Origin: Bradyrhizobium sp. CB82
Lineage (GTDB): Bacteria; Pseudomonadota; Alphaproteobacteria; Rhizobiales; Xanthobacteraceae
Assembly (NCBI RefSeq): GCF_029714405.1
Contig: NZ_CP121650.1
Coordinates: 2,175,001-2,239,000, forward strand
Length of the DNA: 64,000 bases
Direction: 5' to 3'
Part shown: positions 26,327 to 35,781 of the stretch, one piece after another
Layout of the letters: every line of letters begins with the position of its first letter
Numbering within the stretch: the stretch's first letter is position 1
Notes under the pieces: model-generated
What the model saw: the letters and a program-made list of their open reading frames with translations, nothing else
Databases searched by the model: none
What the model was told of the DNA's origin: nothing
Program-made: the position numbers and the translations under genes

Positions 26327-27205
26327 ATGACCGTCATCGCCGCGCACGCTACTCCAACTCGCTGGTGGCACAGCCGTGCGGTGTACCGCTTCATGCGCCA
26401 TCATCTGGCGCTCGTTGGGATCGCGATGATCACCCTGCTCGTGCTGGCGTGCGTGCTCGGCCCCTATGCCTTGCCTTACGACTCCCTCCACATCGATCTG
26501 CGCGCCCGCTTTGCTCCACCTCTCAGCGGTCACCACTACTTCGGCACCGACCCCTTGGGACGTGACTTGGCCGCACGGCTCTTGATGGCCGGGCGCATCT
26601 CTCTGCTAGTGGGATTCTCCGCAATGTTGCTGTCAACGCTGATCGGCACCCTGGTCGGCGTCACGGCGGGCTATCGCGGTGGCTGGGTCGGGGCGGCGCT
26701 GATGCGCACCGTGGACGGCTTCCTGTCCTATCCCTCGATCTTCCTCGTCCTGGCGCTGGCCGCGACGCTGCGGCCGAGTCCCGTCATGATCACCGTCATC
26801 ATTGCCGTCACGAGCTGGATGGAGACGGCCAGGATCGTCGAGGCCGAAGTCCGCTCGCTGCGCGAGCGCGAATTTGTCCAGGCTGCACGCATGGTGGGGC
26901 TCAGCGGGAAGCATATCATGTTCCGCGAGATCTTGCCCAATGCGATGGGTCCAATCATCGTCGCCGCAAGCCTGGCGGTCGCCCGCGCAATTCTGCTGGA
27001 AGCCTATATCAGCTTCCTCGGCTATGGCATCCAGCCGCCACTGCCCAGCTGGGGCAACATGCTCAACGGCGCCCAGCAATATCTGGCGAGCGCTCCATGG
27101 CTCGCCATCATTCCCGGTGCCGCAATCACGATTGCGGTGACGAGCTTCAACTTCATCGGCGACGGCCTGCGAGATGCCCTCGACGTTCGAGACGACCACA
27201 TTTGA
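26327..27205 (+). CDS. ABC transporter permease (DppC type)
   Basis: A 292-residue inner-membrane permease with the DppC N-terminus (RFMRHHLALVGIAMI), the motif FGTDPLGRDLAARLL and the EAA loop FVQAARMVGLSGKHIMFREILPNAMGP. It ends with FIGDGLRDALDVR, standard for this family. A GGAGG ribosome site precedes the start. A DadA-like oxidase follows after 44 nt, consistent with uptake coupled to oxidation of an amino-acid substrate. Confidence 0.92.
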   Translation: MTVIAAHATPTRWWHSRAVYRFMRHHLALVGIAMITLLVLACVLGPYALPYDSLHIDLRARFAPPLSGHHYFGTDPLGRDLAARLLMAGRISLLVGFSAMLLSTLIGTLVGVTAGYRGGWVGAALMRTVDGFLSYPSIFLVLALAATLRPSPVMITVIIAVTSWMETARIVEAEVRSLREREFVQAARMVGLSGKHIMFREILPNAMGPIIVAASLAVARAILLEAYISFLGYGIQPPLPSWGNMLNGAQQYLASAPWLAIIPGAAITIAVTSFNFIGDGLRDALDVRDDHI

Positions 27206-27249
27206 TACTTCGAGCCGAGCCACGGCTGAACATACGAGAAGCAAACGCG

Positions 27250-28560
27250 ATGCATGCGCCGAGAGTTGACGAGAAGGCGACGCCCTACTGGTGGGAAGCC
27301 TCACCGCTCAAACCGCCGCCTCAACAGCCACTGCCCAAGAAGCTCGACGTGCTGATCGTGGGCGCGGGCTATGCCGGACTCTCGGCCGGTCTGGTACTGG
27401 CGCGCGAAGGACGCTCCGTTGCGGCGTTCGATGCGATGGATCCGGGAGAGGGAGCTTCTACGCGCAACGGTGGGATCACCAGCGGAACCATTCGGCCGGA
27501 TTTCGCGACGCTCACGCGGCGGTTCGGGGAGGAGAGGGCGCTGGCGATCGAGGCCGAAGGCAAGAGCGCACGCGAATTCCTGTACGATTTCATCAAGACG
27601 GAACGGCTTGCCTGCGACTTCCAGCCGGTGGGACAGTTCAAAGGCGCATTCGGCTATGAACAATACGAATCCATGGCGCGGACCGCGGAGAGGCTCGCGA
27701 AGGGACTTGGGATCGAGGCTTACGCAGTTCCCTATGCCGAGCAGCGAAAGTACATCGGCACGGATGTCTATCGCGGCGGCACGGTTCGGATGGACATCGG
27801 CGGACTGCACCCGGCCAAATTCCACGGCGAGCTTCTGCGCGTCGCGCTCGCCTCGGGATTGACAGTCCACGCGCGGACGCCGGTGATCTCAATCGAAGGA
27901 GATGGCGCTGGCTTCCGCGTCGTCACCGCGGGGGGCGCGGTGGTGGCACGTCAGGTGCTGGTTTGTACCAACGGCTACACCGATGGTGCCGTGCCCTTCC
28001 TACGTCGCAGGTTGGTCCCGGTCCGCAGCCGGATCATTGCGACAGAGCAACTCGCGCCAGACGTCATGGCGCGGCTGATGCCGAAACGGATGATGATCAC
28101 CGAGAACCGGGAGGTCGGCTTCTATTACCGGCCTTCGCCGGACGGCAAACGCATTCTGCTCGGTGGCCGCGATAGCTCCCGCGTCGGCGATCCAGTCGCC
28201 CCGAAGCTGCTTCTCCGCAAGGGCCTGATCAATCTGTTTCCGGAACTGGAGAGCGTTCGCCTCTCGCACAGCTGGTTCGGCAACGTGGCGATGAACCGCG
28301 ACATGATTCCTCGCATCTTCGAGAAGGACGGCGTCGTCTATGCCACCGGCTTCTGCGGCTCGGGCGTGGTCTGGGCGCCGTGGGTCGGTATGCATGCAGC
28401 CCACAAGCTCATGGGACATGAGGAGCGGGCACGCACGGCCTTTGACTTCCGCCCTCCGGCCTTCATCCCGTTCTATCGAGGCGATCCCTGGTTCATGCCC
28501 GCCTTCATTCAGGGCTACCGGATGCGGGACCGGATCGCGCTGTGGCGCGCCAGCCGCTGA
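27250..28560 (+). CDS. FAD-dependent amine/amino-acid oxidoreductase (DadA/PuuB-like)
   Basis: The product is 436 residues. The dinucleotide-binding motif is VLIVGAGYAGLSAGLVLAREG, followed by STRNGGITSGTIRPDF typical of the gamma-glutamylputrescine/D-amino acid oxidase group. The C-terminus (GFCGSGVVWAPWVGMHAAHKL; GDPWFMPAFIQGYRMRDRI) is intact. The start chosen is ATG 27250. It follows the transporter permease and may deaminate the imported compound. The exact substrate is not evident. Confidence 0.87.
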   Translation: MHAPRVDEKATPYWWEASPLKPPPQQPLPKKLDVLIVGAGYAGLSAGLVLAREGRSVAAFDAMDPGEGASTRNGGITSGTIRPDFATLTRRFGEERALAIEAEGKSAREFLYDFIKTERLACDFQPVGQFKGAFGYEQYESMARTAERLAKGLGIEAYAVPYAEQRKYIGTDVYRGGTVRMDIGGLHPAKFHGELLRVALASGLTVHARTPVISIEGDGAGFRVVTAGGAVVARQVLVCTNGYTDGAVPFLRRRLVPVRSRIIATEQLAPDVMARLMPKRMMITENREVGFYYRPSPDGKRILLGGRDSSRVGDPVAPKLLLRKGLINLFPELESVRLSHSWFGNVAMNRDMIPRIFEKDGVVYATGFCGSGVVWAPWVGMHAAHKLMGHEERARTAFDFRPPAFIPFYRGDPWFMPAFIQGYRMRDRIALWRASR

Positions 28561-28618
28561 AGGGCCAGAGCATAGCGTCCAACCACCGGCACTGCCGCCT
28601 CTCGAAAGAAGAGTATCG

Positions 28619-30037
28619 ATGTACTACGTCTCCACGCGTGGCCATTCAGGTCGAAAGCAATTCTGCGAGACATTGCTTGAAGGCCTCGCCCCGGATGGCG
28701 GACTGTACGTACCCGAGACCTACCCTCGTGTGGACGATGGGACGCGGGATGCGTGGCGTACCTTGTCCTACCCGAGCCTGGCTTTCGAAGTTCTGTCGCT
28801 CTACATCAGCGATATTCCTCTCGCCGACCTGAAAGCCATTTGTAGAAAGACCTATACGCCGGAGGTCTTTGGAAGTCCCAAGATCTCGCCGCTGCGAAAG
28901 CTGGAGAACGACCTTTACCTCCAGGAATTGTCGAATGGCCCCACGCTGGCGTTCAAGGACATGGCCATGCAGCTGCTCGGCAATCTGCTCGAGTATGAAT
29001 TGGCCCGACGGCATCAGGAATTGAACATTCTTGGCGCGACCAGTGGCGACACCGGGAGCGCAGCAGAATACGCCATGCGCGGCAAGAAAGGGGTGCGGGT
29101 CTTCATGTTGTCGCCCCGCGGGAGGATGAGCGCCTTTCAGCAAGCTCAGATGTTCAGCCTCCAAGACGACAACATCCACAACATCGCTATCGATGGTGTA
29201 TTCGACGACTGCCAGGACATCGTCAAGCGCGTGTCCGGTGATCTGGAATTCAAACAGCGCTACAAGATTGGTGCGGTGAACTCGATCAACTGGGCGAGAC
29301 TGCTTGCTCAGGTCGTCTATTACTTTTCCGGTTACCTGCAGGCGTCCGAACGGGGACCGGCAGGCGTAAGCTTTACGGTGCCTTCAGGAAACTTCGGAAA
29401 CATCTGCGCCGGCCATGTTGCGCGCATGATGGGACTTCCAATATCCCGTCTGGTCCTTGCGACCAACGAGAACGACGTGCTCGACGAGTTTTTCCGTGCT
29501 GGCGTGTATCGCGTTCGGAGCCGGGCTGACACTCTCGAAACGTCGAGCCCCTCGATGGACATTTCGAAGGCATCGAATCTCGAGCGGTTCGTCTTCGACT
29601 TGGTCGGTCGCGACTCCGCTCGGACGAAGGTGCTGTTTGATGGTCAGCTCAGGGAGCGAGGTGGGTTCGACCTGAGTGGAGATCCCCGTTTCGCGGAGGC
29701 GGCCGGCAGTTTTGGCTTTCGAAGCGGCAAGAGCACCCATGCCGATCGGCTGGCGGCGATCCGCGATACGTGGGAGCGTTACCACACTGTGATCGACCCG
29801 CACACGGCGGATGGTGTCACAGTCGCGCGCACACACGCCTCCCCCGAGGAGGCAATGATCGTGCTCGAAACTGCACTGCCAATCAAATTCGCGGCGACGA
29901 TCAAGGAAGCGTTGGGCCGCGAGCCGGATCTTCCAGAACGGTTCAAGGGCCTGGAAGAACTGCCGAGGCGCGTCAAAGTCCTTCCCGCGGACGCACAGGC
30001 AGTCAAGGACCATATCGCCGAGATTGTGGCCAGCTGA
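28619..30037 (+). CDS. thrC: Threonine synthase
   Basis: A 472-residue PLP enzyme converting O-phosphohomoserine to L-threonine. The N-terminus YYVSTRG...FCETLLEGLAPDGGLYVPE is diagnostic. The Schiff-base lysine is K113 in PTLAFKDMAMQLLG, and the phosphate-binding loop is GATSGDTGSAAEYAMRG. The start is ATG 28619. It is followed by a homoserine kinase of the APH fold, so this pair makes threonine from homoserine. It is unusual that threonine-degrading genes follow directly. Confidence 0.92.
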   Translation: MYYVSTRGHSGRKQFCETLLEGLAPDGGLYVPETYPRVDDGTRDAWRTLSYPSLAFEVLSLYISDIPLADLKAICRKTYTPEVFGSPKISPLRKLENDLYLQELSNGPTLAFKDMAMQLLGNLLEYELARRHQELNILGATSGDTGSAAEYAMRGKKGVRVFMLSPRGRMSAFQQAQMFSLQDDNIHNIAIDGVFDDCQDIVKRVSGDLEFKQRYKIGAVNSINWARLLAQVVYYFSGYLQASERGPAGVSFTVPSGNFGNICAGHVARMMGLPISRLVLATNENDVLDEFFRAGVYRVRSRADTLETSSPSMDISKASNLERFVFDLVGRDSARTKVLFDGQLRERGGFDLSGDPRFAEAAGSFGFRSGKSTHADRLAAIRDTWERYHTVIDPHTADGVTVARTHASPEEAMIVLETALPIKFAATIKEALGREPDLPERFKGLEELPRRVKVLPADAQAVKDHIAEIVAS

Positions 30038-30063
30038 ACGGTCGCTTGGGATCGAGGACAATC

Positions 30064-31014
30064 ATGGCCGTGTTTACGGAATTGTCATTCGGCGAGGTGA
30101 CGGCGTTCTTTCGAGCGCTGGGACTCGCCGCGCCTCGTTCCCTTCGTGGGATCACCGGCGGAATCGAAAACACGAACTATTTCGTCGATACGGATGGCGC
30201 AAGGTATGTGCTCACCTTGTTCGAGCGCCTCACATTCGAGCAACTGCCGTTTTATCTGCACTTCATGAAACATCTTGCGGCGCGGGGTATGCCCGTGCCG
30301 GACCCCGTTCCCGACGCACATGGCGTGATCCTTCACTCTCTGAGGGAGCGGCCCGCGGTGGTCGTCAACGGGCTTCCTGGTGCAAGCGAAACACGGCCTA
30401 CGGCCGCCCATTGCCGTTCGGTCGGCGAGTTCCTGGCGCGCCTGCACTTGGCCGGGAGCGATTACCCACGACAACAGACCAATCCGCGCGGCCTTCAATG
30501 GTGGAACGAGGTCGTGTCGGTGCTCGGCCGCTACGTATCCGCCGGACAGCGCTCGCTGCTCTCGACTGAATTGGACTTTCAGAACGAGCTCGCTTTGTCC
30601 TCGACCTACAGGCAACTCCCGAGGGGGCCGATCCACGCCGATCTGTTCCGCGACAACGTGTTGTTCGAGAGGGGGCGCCTGTCCGGCGTCATTGATTTCT
30701 ATTTCGCCGGATGCGACGCGTTTCTGTTCGATATAGCGGTGTGCCTCAACGACTGGTGCGTCGATGGCCTCACCCGCCGCCACAATGTCGAGCGAGCCGC
30801 CGCTTTCCTGGGTACTTATGAGAGCGTCCGGCCGCTGACTTCCTCCGAACACAAGCTGCTTCCTGTGATGCAGCGCGCTGCGGCATTCCGGTTTTGGCTG
30901 TCGCGCCTCTGGGATGTGCACCAGCCGCGGCGGGCTGCGCTCCTCAAGCCACATGATCCCAGCCACTTCGAGCGCATCTTGCTCATGCTCCGGGGAGAGC
31001 TCGCATTATCATGA
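30064..31014 (+). CDS. thrB: Homoserine kinase, aminoglycoside-phosphotransferase fold (ThrB type II)
   Basis: The protein has 316 residues and begins [16 protein letters not shown], the hallmark of the rhizobial and pseudomonad ThrB. It contains [15 protein letters not shown], the catalytic [11 protein letters not shown] and [25 protein letters not shown]. It phosphorylates L-homoserine for threonine synthase just upstream. ATG 30064 lies 26 nt after thrC, so they form one unit. Confidence 0.92.
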   Translation: MAVFTELSFGEVTAFFRALGLAAPRSLRGITGGIENTNYFVDTDGARYVLTLFERLTFEQLPFYLHFMKHLAARGMPVPDPVPDAHGVILHSLRERPAVVVNGLPGASETRPTAAHCRSVGEFLARLHLAGSDYPRQQTNPRGLQWWNEVVSVLGRYVSAGQRSLLSTELDFQNELALSSTYRQLPRGPIHADLFRDNVLFERGRLSGVIDFYFAGCDAFLFDIAVCLNDWCVDGLTRRHNVERAAAFLGTYESVRPLTSSEHKLLPVMQRAAAFRFWLSRLWDVHQPRRAALLKPHDPSHFERILLMLRGELALS

Positions 31015-31048
31015 TCGTCCAATTTGCGGCAGCGAGGGTGGGGGTACG

Positions 31049-32251
31049 ATGGTGCCGACCCTAGAAGGCCGGATTCGCGAGCTTGTTTCGCAAATCCAAG
31101 CGGAGGGCCTCTACAAGCGCGAGCGGGTGATCACTGGCGCGCAGGCGGGCCGGATCCGTGTCGTTTGGCAGTCTTCCGAGCGCGAACTCGTCAATCTTTG
31201 CGCCAACAACTATCTGGGTCTCGCCGATCATCCCGAAATCATCGCAGCCGCAAAGCGAGGCTTGGATGAGTTCGGCTTTGGGATGGCATCCGTGCGCTTC
31301 ATCTGCGGTACGCAAACCCTGCACCGCGAGCTCGAGCGAACGATCGCTCACTATCTGGACAAGGACGACGCCATCCTTTTCGCGGCCTGCTTCGACGCCA
31401 ATGGCGGGGTCTTCGAGCCGCTTCTGGAGGCCGACGACGCCATCATTTCAGATTCTCTCAATCACGCTTCCATTATCGACGGAGTGCGTCTTTGCAAGGC
31501 GAGGCGCTACCGCTTCGCCAACGGCGACATAAACGAGCTCGAGGATCGGCTCAAGGAAGCGGACAGGGAGGGAGCCCGGTTCAAATTGATCGCCACGGAC
31601 GGCGTGTTCTCGATGGACGGATACGTGGCCAAGCTCCCCGCCATTTGCGCCTTGGCCGAGAGGTATGGCGCCGTCGTCATGGTCGATGACTGCCATGCCA
31701 CCGGTCATCTCGGGGAAGCCGGCCGCGGCACGCCGACGCTGACAGGCACAAGCCGGCAGGTCGATATCATCACGGGAACGCTCGGCAAGAGCCTGGGTGG
31801 TGCGATGGGCGGCTTTGTTGCGGCGTCGCAACCCATTGTTGATCTGCTTCGACAGCGAGCGCGTCCATATCTCTTCTCCAACAGCCTCGCTCCGGCAGTG
31901 GCGGCGGGATCGATTAAGGCGATCCAGATTGCGGAAACAGCCGACGAGCGGCGGCAGCTTCTTGCTGCGCATACGCGGCGCTTTCGGTCGGGCTTGGAGA
32001 AGGCCGGATTCGAACTGCTCGCGGGAGAAACGCCAATCATTCCAGTCATGCTGCACGACGCGCAGCTGGCCCAGGATATGGCCGCCGCGCTGGATGAACG
32101 CGGCGTCTACGTCGCCGCATTCTTCTATCCCGTTGTACCCAAGGGAACGGCGCGGATCAGGACGCAGATGTCGGCGGCTCTGACCGAGACAGACGTTGAA
32201 CTGGCCGTCGAGGCCTTCGCGGACGCCGGCAAAGCGCTTGGCGTGATTTGA
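31049..32251 (+). CDS. kbl: Glycine C-acetyltransferase (2-amino-3-ketobutyrate CoA ligase)
   Basis: A 400-residue alpha-oxoamine synthase. It has [54 protein letters not shown], and the PLP lysine K247 in [14 protein letters not shown]. It cleaves 2-amino-3-oxobutyrate with CoA to glycine and acetyl-CoA. ATG 31049 follows thrB by 34 nt and tdh follows after 19 nt, so threonine can be degraded by the products of this same operon. Confidence 0.93.
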   Translation: MVPTLEGRIRELVSQIQAEGLYKRERVITGAQAGRIRVVWQSSERELVNLCANNYLGLADHPEIIAAAKRGLDEFGFGMASVRFICGTQTLHRELERTIAHYLDKDDAILFAACFDANGGVFEPLLEADDAIISDSLNHASIIDGVRLCKARRYRFANGDINELEDRLKEADREGARFKLIATDGVFSMDGYVAKLPAICALAERYGAVVMVDDCHATGHLGEAGRGTPTLTGTSRQVDIITGTLGKSLGGAMGGFVAASQPIVDLLRQRARPYLFSNSLAPAVAAGSIKAIQIAETADERRQLLAAHTRRFRSGLEKAGFELLAGETPIIPVMLHDAQLAQDMAAALDERGVYVAAFFYPVVPKGTARIRTQMSAALTETDVELAVEAFADAGKALGVI

Positions 32252-32270
32252 TAGTTACAAAGGTGCTCTC

Positions 32271-33299
32271 ATGAAAGCTCTTGTCAAAGCAGCCGCCGAA
32301 CCGGGGCTCTGGCTCGACGAACGGAGGATCCCGCAGATCGGACCGGATGACGTTCTCATCAAGGTCAACAAGACCGGGATCTGCGGCACGGATATCCATA
32401 TCTACGCTTGGGATGAGTGGGCGCAACGTACCGTCCCTGTCCCGATGGTCGTCGGCCATGAGTATGCAGGCGAGATCGCCGAGGTGGGCGCGAACGTCAC
32501 GAAGTTCGCGATTGGGCAGCGCGTTTCGGGTGAGGGCCATGTTGTCGGCATGAGCAGCCGCGCTGCGCGCGGAGGGCGGTTTCACCTGGATCCTGAAACC
32601 AAGGGCATCGGTGTCAACATTCCCGGAGCTTTTGCCGAATATCTGCGTTTGCCCGCCTTCAATGTCGTGCCGCTTCCTGATGCGATCGATGACGAGATCG
32701 GGGCAATCCTCGATCCGCTGGGCAATGCCGTCCACACCGCGTTGTCCTTCGACCTCGTGGGGGAGGATGTGCTCATCACCGGAGCAGGCCCAATTGGCAT
32801 CATGAGCGCTGCCGTTGCCCGACATGTCGGTGCGCGGCACGTCGTGATCACCGACGTCAATCCGCATCGTTTGGCGTTGGCATCTGATGTCGCTGACGTC
32901 GTTCCCGTCGACGTGAGCAAGGAAGATCTCCGGACCGTGACGCAGCGCCTCGGCATGAAGGAAGGGTTCGATGTCGGGCTCGAGATGAGCGGTGCGCCCG
33001 CCGCGTTCGACCAAATGGTCGAAAATCTGGTGATGGGCGGCAAGATAGCGATGCTGGGCATCCCTGCTCGGCCCGCGACGGTCGACTGGACCAAGCTTGT
33101 CTTCAAGATGCTCACCGTCAAGGGAATCTACGGGCGGGAGATGTTCGAGACCTGGCACAAGATGCTCGCGATGCTCGAAAGCGGTCTCGACATCCGGAAA
33201 ATCATAACGCACCGCCTTCCGGTCACAGAGTTCAAGACCGGATTTGAGATCATGCGCACCGGCAATTGCGGCAAGATCGTCCTGGACTGGAAGGCGTGA
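32271..33299 (+). CDS. tdh: L-threonine 3-dehydrogenase lacking the structural zinc cysteines
   Basis: A 342-residue medium-chain dehydrogenase that oxidises L-threonine to 2-amino-3-oxobutyrate. The catalytic zinc site is present: Cys38 ([17 protein letters not shown]) and His-Glu in VVGHEYAGE. The length and the remainder, including [17 protein letters not shown], fit Tdh. The lobe that normally holds four structural-zinc cysteines reads [21 protein letters not shown], with no cysteine at all. It either folds without that metal or is impaired. Confidence 0.9.
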   Translation: MKALVKAAAEPGLWLDERRIPQIGPDDVLIKVNKTGICGTDIHIYAWDEWAQRTVPVPMVVGHEYAGEIAEVGANVTKFAIGQRVSGEGHVVGMSSRAARGGRFHLDPETKGIGVNIPGAFAEYLRLPAFNVVPLPDAIDDEIGAILDPLGNAVHTALSFDLVGEDVLITGAGPIGIMSAAVARHVGARHVVITDVNPHRLALASDVADVVPVDVSKEDLRTVTQRLGMKEGFDVGLEMSGAPAAFDQMVENLVMGGKIAMLGIPARPATVDWTKLVFKMLTVKGIYGREMFETWHKMLAMLESGLDIRKIITHRLPVTEFKTGFEIMRTGNCGKIVLDWKA

Positions 33300-33514
33300 A
33301 TACGCCCTCCGAGAGGCCGCCTGCCGCGGCACAGCAGATTGATCCTGCTGCCGCATCATCAATGAAATTCTATGCCGAACTTTGCGCCAGTCCGGCTGCG
33401 TAATGCTGTCGGACCGAAGTTACGCTGCGAACTGCGCGGGGATCATGAGATGGCCTCACGCTGTCAGGCGCTGGCGACCAGACCGGCAACCCGAGCAAGA
33501 GACGTCGACCGATC
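33300..33514. other. Short gap after tdh
   Basis: Contains an imperfect GC-rich inverted repeat at about 33323-33351 (GCGGCACAGCAG versus CTGCTGCCGC, one bulge) without a T-run. It could be a weak terminator. No gene. Confidence 0.3.
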
Positions 33515-34387
33515 ATGACAGCCGCAGCTTATCCAGTCGGGCATCGCGACAATGAGGATGTGGTCCTGCTTCCCTTCGCCAGATCGCATCTGGAAGGCGC
33601 CCTGAAACTCTCGCAAGAGATGTCCTGGCCCTACCGGATCGAGGATTGGGATGTTGCGCTGCAGCTGGGCTATGGCTTTGTTCTGGAGCGCGCTGGGACG
33701 GTGATCGGGACCGCGGCCTGGTGGCCGTATGGTGACACTCATGCTTCCGCCGGCATGATCATCGTCGCGAAGACCGCTCAGGGCCGTGGCTACGGGGCGC
33801 GGCTGATGGACGCGTTGCTGGCGTCGGCCCATCCGCGGACCATCGCGCTGAATTCGACGGCCGAAGGCATCACGCTTTATCGCCGCCGCGGCTTTGTGCC
33901 GACCGGGGTCATCCATCAGCATCAGGGCATTCCACGCCAATGCCATGAGCCGCCGCGGTCGGGCCTCGTCAGGTCAATGGCGACATCGGATTTCGAGGCA
34001 GTCGCGCAGCTTGATCGCGAGGCTACCGGTTTGGAGAGGCGACGGATGCTGGATCGGCTCATCCGGAGTGGTGACGGGTATCTCCTGCAGCGAGATGGCA
34101 TAGCTCGCGGCTACGCCATCTCTCGGCTTTTCGGCCGTGGGCATGTCATTGGGCCTGTCATTGCCGAAACTCCGACCGATGCACGCGCGCTGATCGAGGC
34201 CGCGCTCGCAGATCTCGGACGTCGTTTCGCCCGCATAGACACCTCCGCTACATCGCAACTTGGGGAGTGGCTCGAGGGCATCGGCCTGCAGCGGGTCAGT
34301 GATGCAACAACAATGATCCTGGGAGCGCAGTCGCCGGCAGCCGGGCCGGCGCGCACCTTCGCGCTCGCCAATCAATCGTTCGGCTAG
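33515..34387 (+). CDS. Two-domain GNAT N-acetyltransferase, paralogue of 13597-14475
   Basis: The protein has 290 residues. The N-terminal GNAT domain shows MIIVAKTAQGRGYGARLMDALL (acetyl-CoA pyrophosphate loop) and IALNSTAEGITLYRRRGF. The second domain includes GDGYLLQRDGIARGYAISRLFGRGHVIGPVIAE, closely matching GGEIVGYSMNREFGRGHVIGPIVA in the paralogue. It is followed after 11 nt by a D-threonine aldolase-like gene. It probably N-acetylates a small amine or amino acid handled by this locus; the substrate is unknown. Confidence 0.86.
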   Translation: MTAAAYPVGHRDNEDVVLLPFARSHLEGALKLSQEMSWPYRIEDWDVALQLGYGFVLERAGTVIGTAAWWPYGDTHASAGMIIVAKTAQGRGYGARLMDALLASAHPRTIALNSTAEGITLYRRRGFVPTGVIHQHQGIPRQCHEPPRSGLVRSMATSDFEAVAQLDREATGLERRRMLDRLIRSGDGYLLQRDGIARGYAISRLFGRGHVIGPVIAETPTDARALIEAALADLGRRFARIDTSATSQLGEWLEGIGLQRVSDATTMILGAQSPAAGPARTFALANQSFG

Positions 34388-34398
34388 GAGAGATCGAA

Positions 34399-35583
34399 AT
34401 GCCACAGCCGGAGATGCGCGTAACGGACATCCGGAACGGCGAGACGGCCGCAGCGGTCGGCGCGCTGGCAACACCGGCTCTCTTGCTCGACAAGGACCGG
34501 CTGCATCGCAATCTCGACCGCCTGTCATCTCGTATGGCCCGGCAGGGCGTCGTGCTGCGTCCCCATATGAAGACGGCGAAATCCATTGACGTCGCCCAAC
34601 GCGTCTATCCATCGGGGGCGGGACCAATCACTGTCTCAACCTTGGCGGAGGCGGAGTACTTCGCGCAGCATGGATTCCGGGACATCACCTATGCCGTGGG
34701 ACTTGCACCTCACACCGCCGCGAGGGCGATGCGTCTGAGGAAAGCAGGCATCGACCTCAAGGCGCTGCTCGATTCGCCGGAGCAGGCGATCATCCTCGGC
34801 GCGGCCGGTCGCGCCGCCGGTGTGATACCGTCCGCCTTCATCGAGATCGACTGCGATGGTCACCGCGGCGGGCTGACGGCGACCGATCCCAAGCTCATCG
34901 CCGTCGCGGCCGCCCTTGCCGAGGTCGGGGTCAAGCTCGCCGGCATTCTCACCCATGCCGGCGAATCCTACGGCCTCAGCACGCCCGCGACCCTTGTCGC
35001 GGCAGCGGAGAACGAGCGCGCCTTGGCCGTCGCCGCCGCAACGACATTGCGCGCGGCCGGGCATGAATGCCCTGTGGTCAGCGTCGGCTCGACGCCCACC
35101 GCCCATTTCGCCGAAGACCTGACCGGCGTTACGGAAATGCGGGCCGGCGTCTACATGTTCTTTGATCTGGTCATGCACGGCGTCGGTGTCTGCACCACCG
35201 ATGACATCGCCATCTCGGTGCTCGCCACCGTGATCGGCAAGAAGCCCGAGAAGGGCTGGATTTTGGTCGATGCCGGATGGATGGCGCTGTCGCGCGACCG
35301 CGGCACCGCGGCGCAGCGGGTCGACCAGGGATACGGTCTGGTCTGCGATGTGGCCGGCAAGATCTATCCCGACCTGATCGTTTCGCAAGCGAGCCAGGAG
35401 CACGGCATCCTCGCCGTCAGGCCCGGCTCGGCGCAGGCTTTGCCCGACCTTTCGATCGGTGCGAAGGTCCGCATCCTGCCCAATCATGCCTGCGCAACGG
35501 CCTCGCAACACGCACTGTACAACGTCGTCTCCGCCGGCAGCGGCGCGATCGAAGCGCGATGGCCACGGATGCGCGGCTGGTAG
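34399..35583 (+). CDS. D-threonine aldolase / D-serine dehydratase-like PLP enzyme (DSD1 family)
   Basis: The product is 394 residues with an alanine-racemase-type N-terminal barrel. The probable PLP lysine is in LRPHMKTAKSIDVAQ. The C-terminal metal site is visible as PNHACATASQH (His and Cys ligands). Such enzymes cleave D-threonine to glycine and acetaldehyde, or deaminate D-serine. Nearby tdh/kbl (L-threonine) and an aldehyde dehydrogenase favour the aldolase reading, with acetaldehyde passed to the dehydrogenase at 35778. Confidence 0.84.
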   Translation: MPQPEMRVTDIRNGETAAAVGALATPALLLDKDRLHRNLDRLSSRMARQGVVLRPHMKTAKSIDVAQRVYPSGAGPITVSTLAEAEYFAQHGFRDITYAVGLAPHTAARAMRLRKAGIDLKALLDSPEQAIILGAAGRAAGVIPSAFIEIDCDGHRGGLTATDPKLIAVAAALAEVGVKLAGILTHAGESYGLSTPATLVAAAENERALAVAAATTLRAAGHECPVVSVGSTPTAHFAEDLTGVTEMRAGVYMFFDLVMHGVGVCTTDDIAISVLATVIGKKPEKGWILVDAGWMALSRDRGTAAQRVDQGYGLVCDVAGKIYPDLIVSQASQEHGILAVRPGSAQALPDLSIGAKVRILPNHACATASQHALYNVVSAGSGAIEARWPRMRGW

Positions 35584-35616
35584 GCTGTTCAACCAAGCAA
35601 GATTCGGAGGCCGGTT

Positions 35617-35781
35617 GTGAAGCTTACATCCTATTTTCTGGACACATCAGAGCCGTTCACGGGCGCCGAGCTCAACCCCTGGAAAGGTTTCGCCTAGCCG
35701 GCCATTCCGGGCCATCTCGGTCCGCCCTGGTTCCTGCTGCTGGTCGCCGCCTATTATCGGATCAAGGATCGCTTCCAATGA
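35617..35781 (+). pseudogene. C-terminal relic of a DadA-like oxidoreductase
   Basis: The frame reads FTGAELNPWKGFA, then a TAG at about 35695-35697, then PAIPGHLGPPWFLLLVAAYYRIKDRFQ and a stop. The latter part matches the C-terminus of the oxidase at 27250 (GDPWFMPAFIQGYRMRDRI). Its TGA overlaps the ATG of the aldehyde dehydrogenase (ATGA), so the lost gene was once translationally coupled to it. Only about 50 codons remain. Confidence 0.6.

Noticed and set aside
28340..28618. Longer N-terminus for threonine synthase
   Set aside because: The extra residues overlap the oxidase gene and the family start is MYYVSTRG at 28619.
33323..33351. Terminator after tdh
   Set aside because: The stem has a bulge and there is no T-run; kept only as a remark in the gap entry.
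35277..35777. Longer N-terminus for the aldehyde dehydrogenase
   Set aside because: It lies inside the D-threonine aldolase-like gene in another frame; the family N-terminus starts at 35778.
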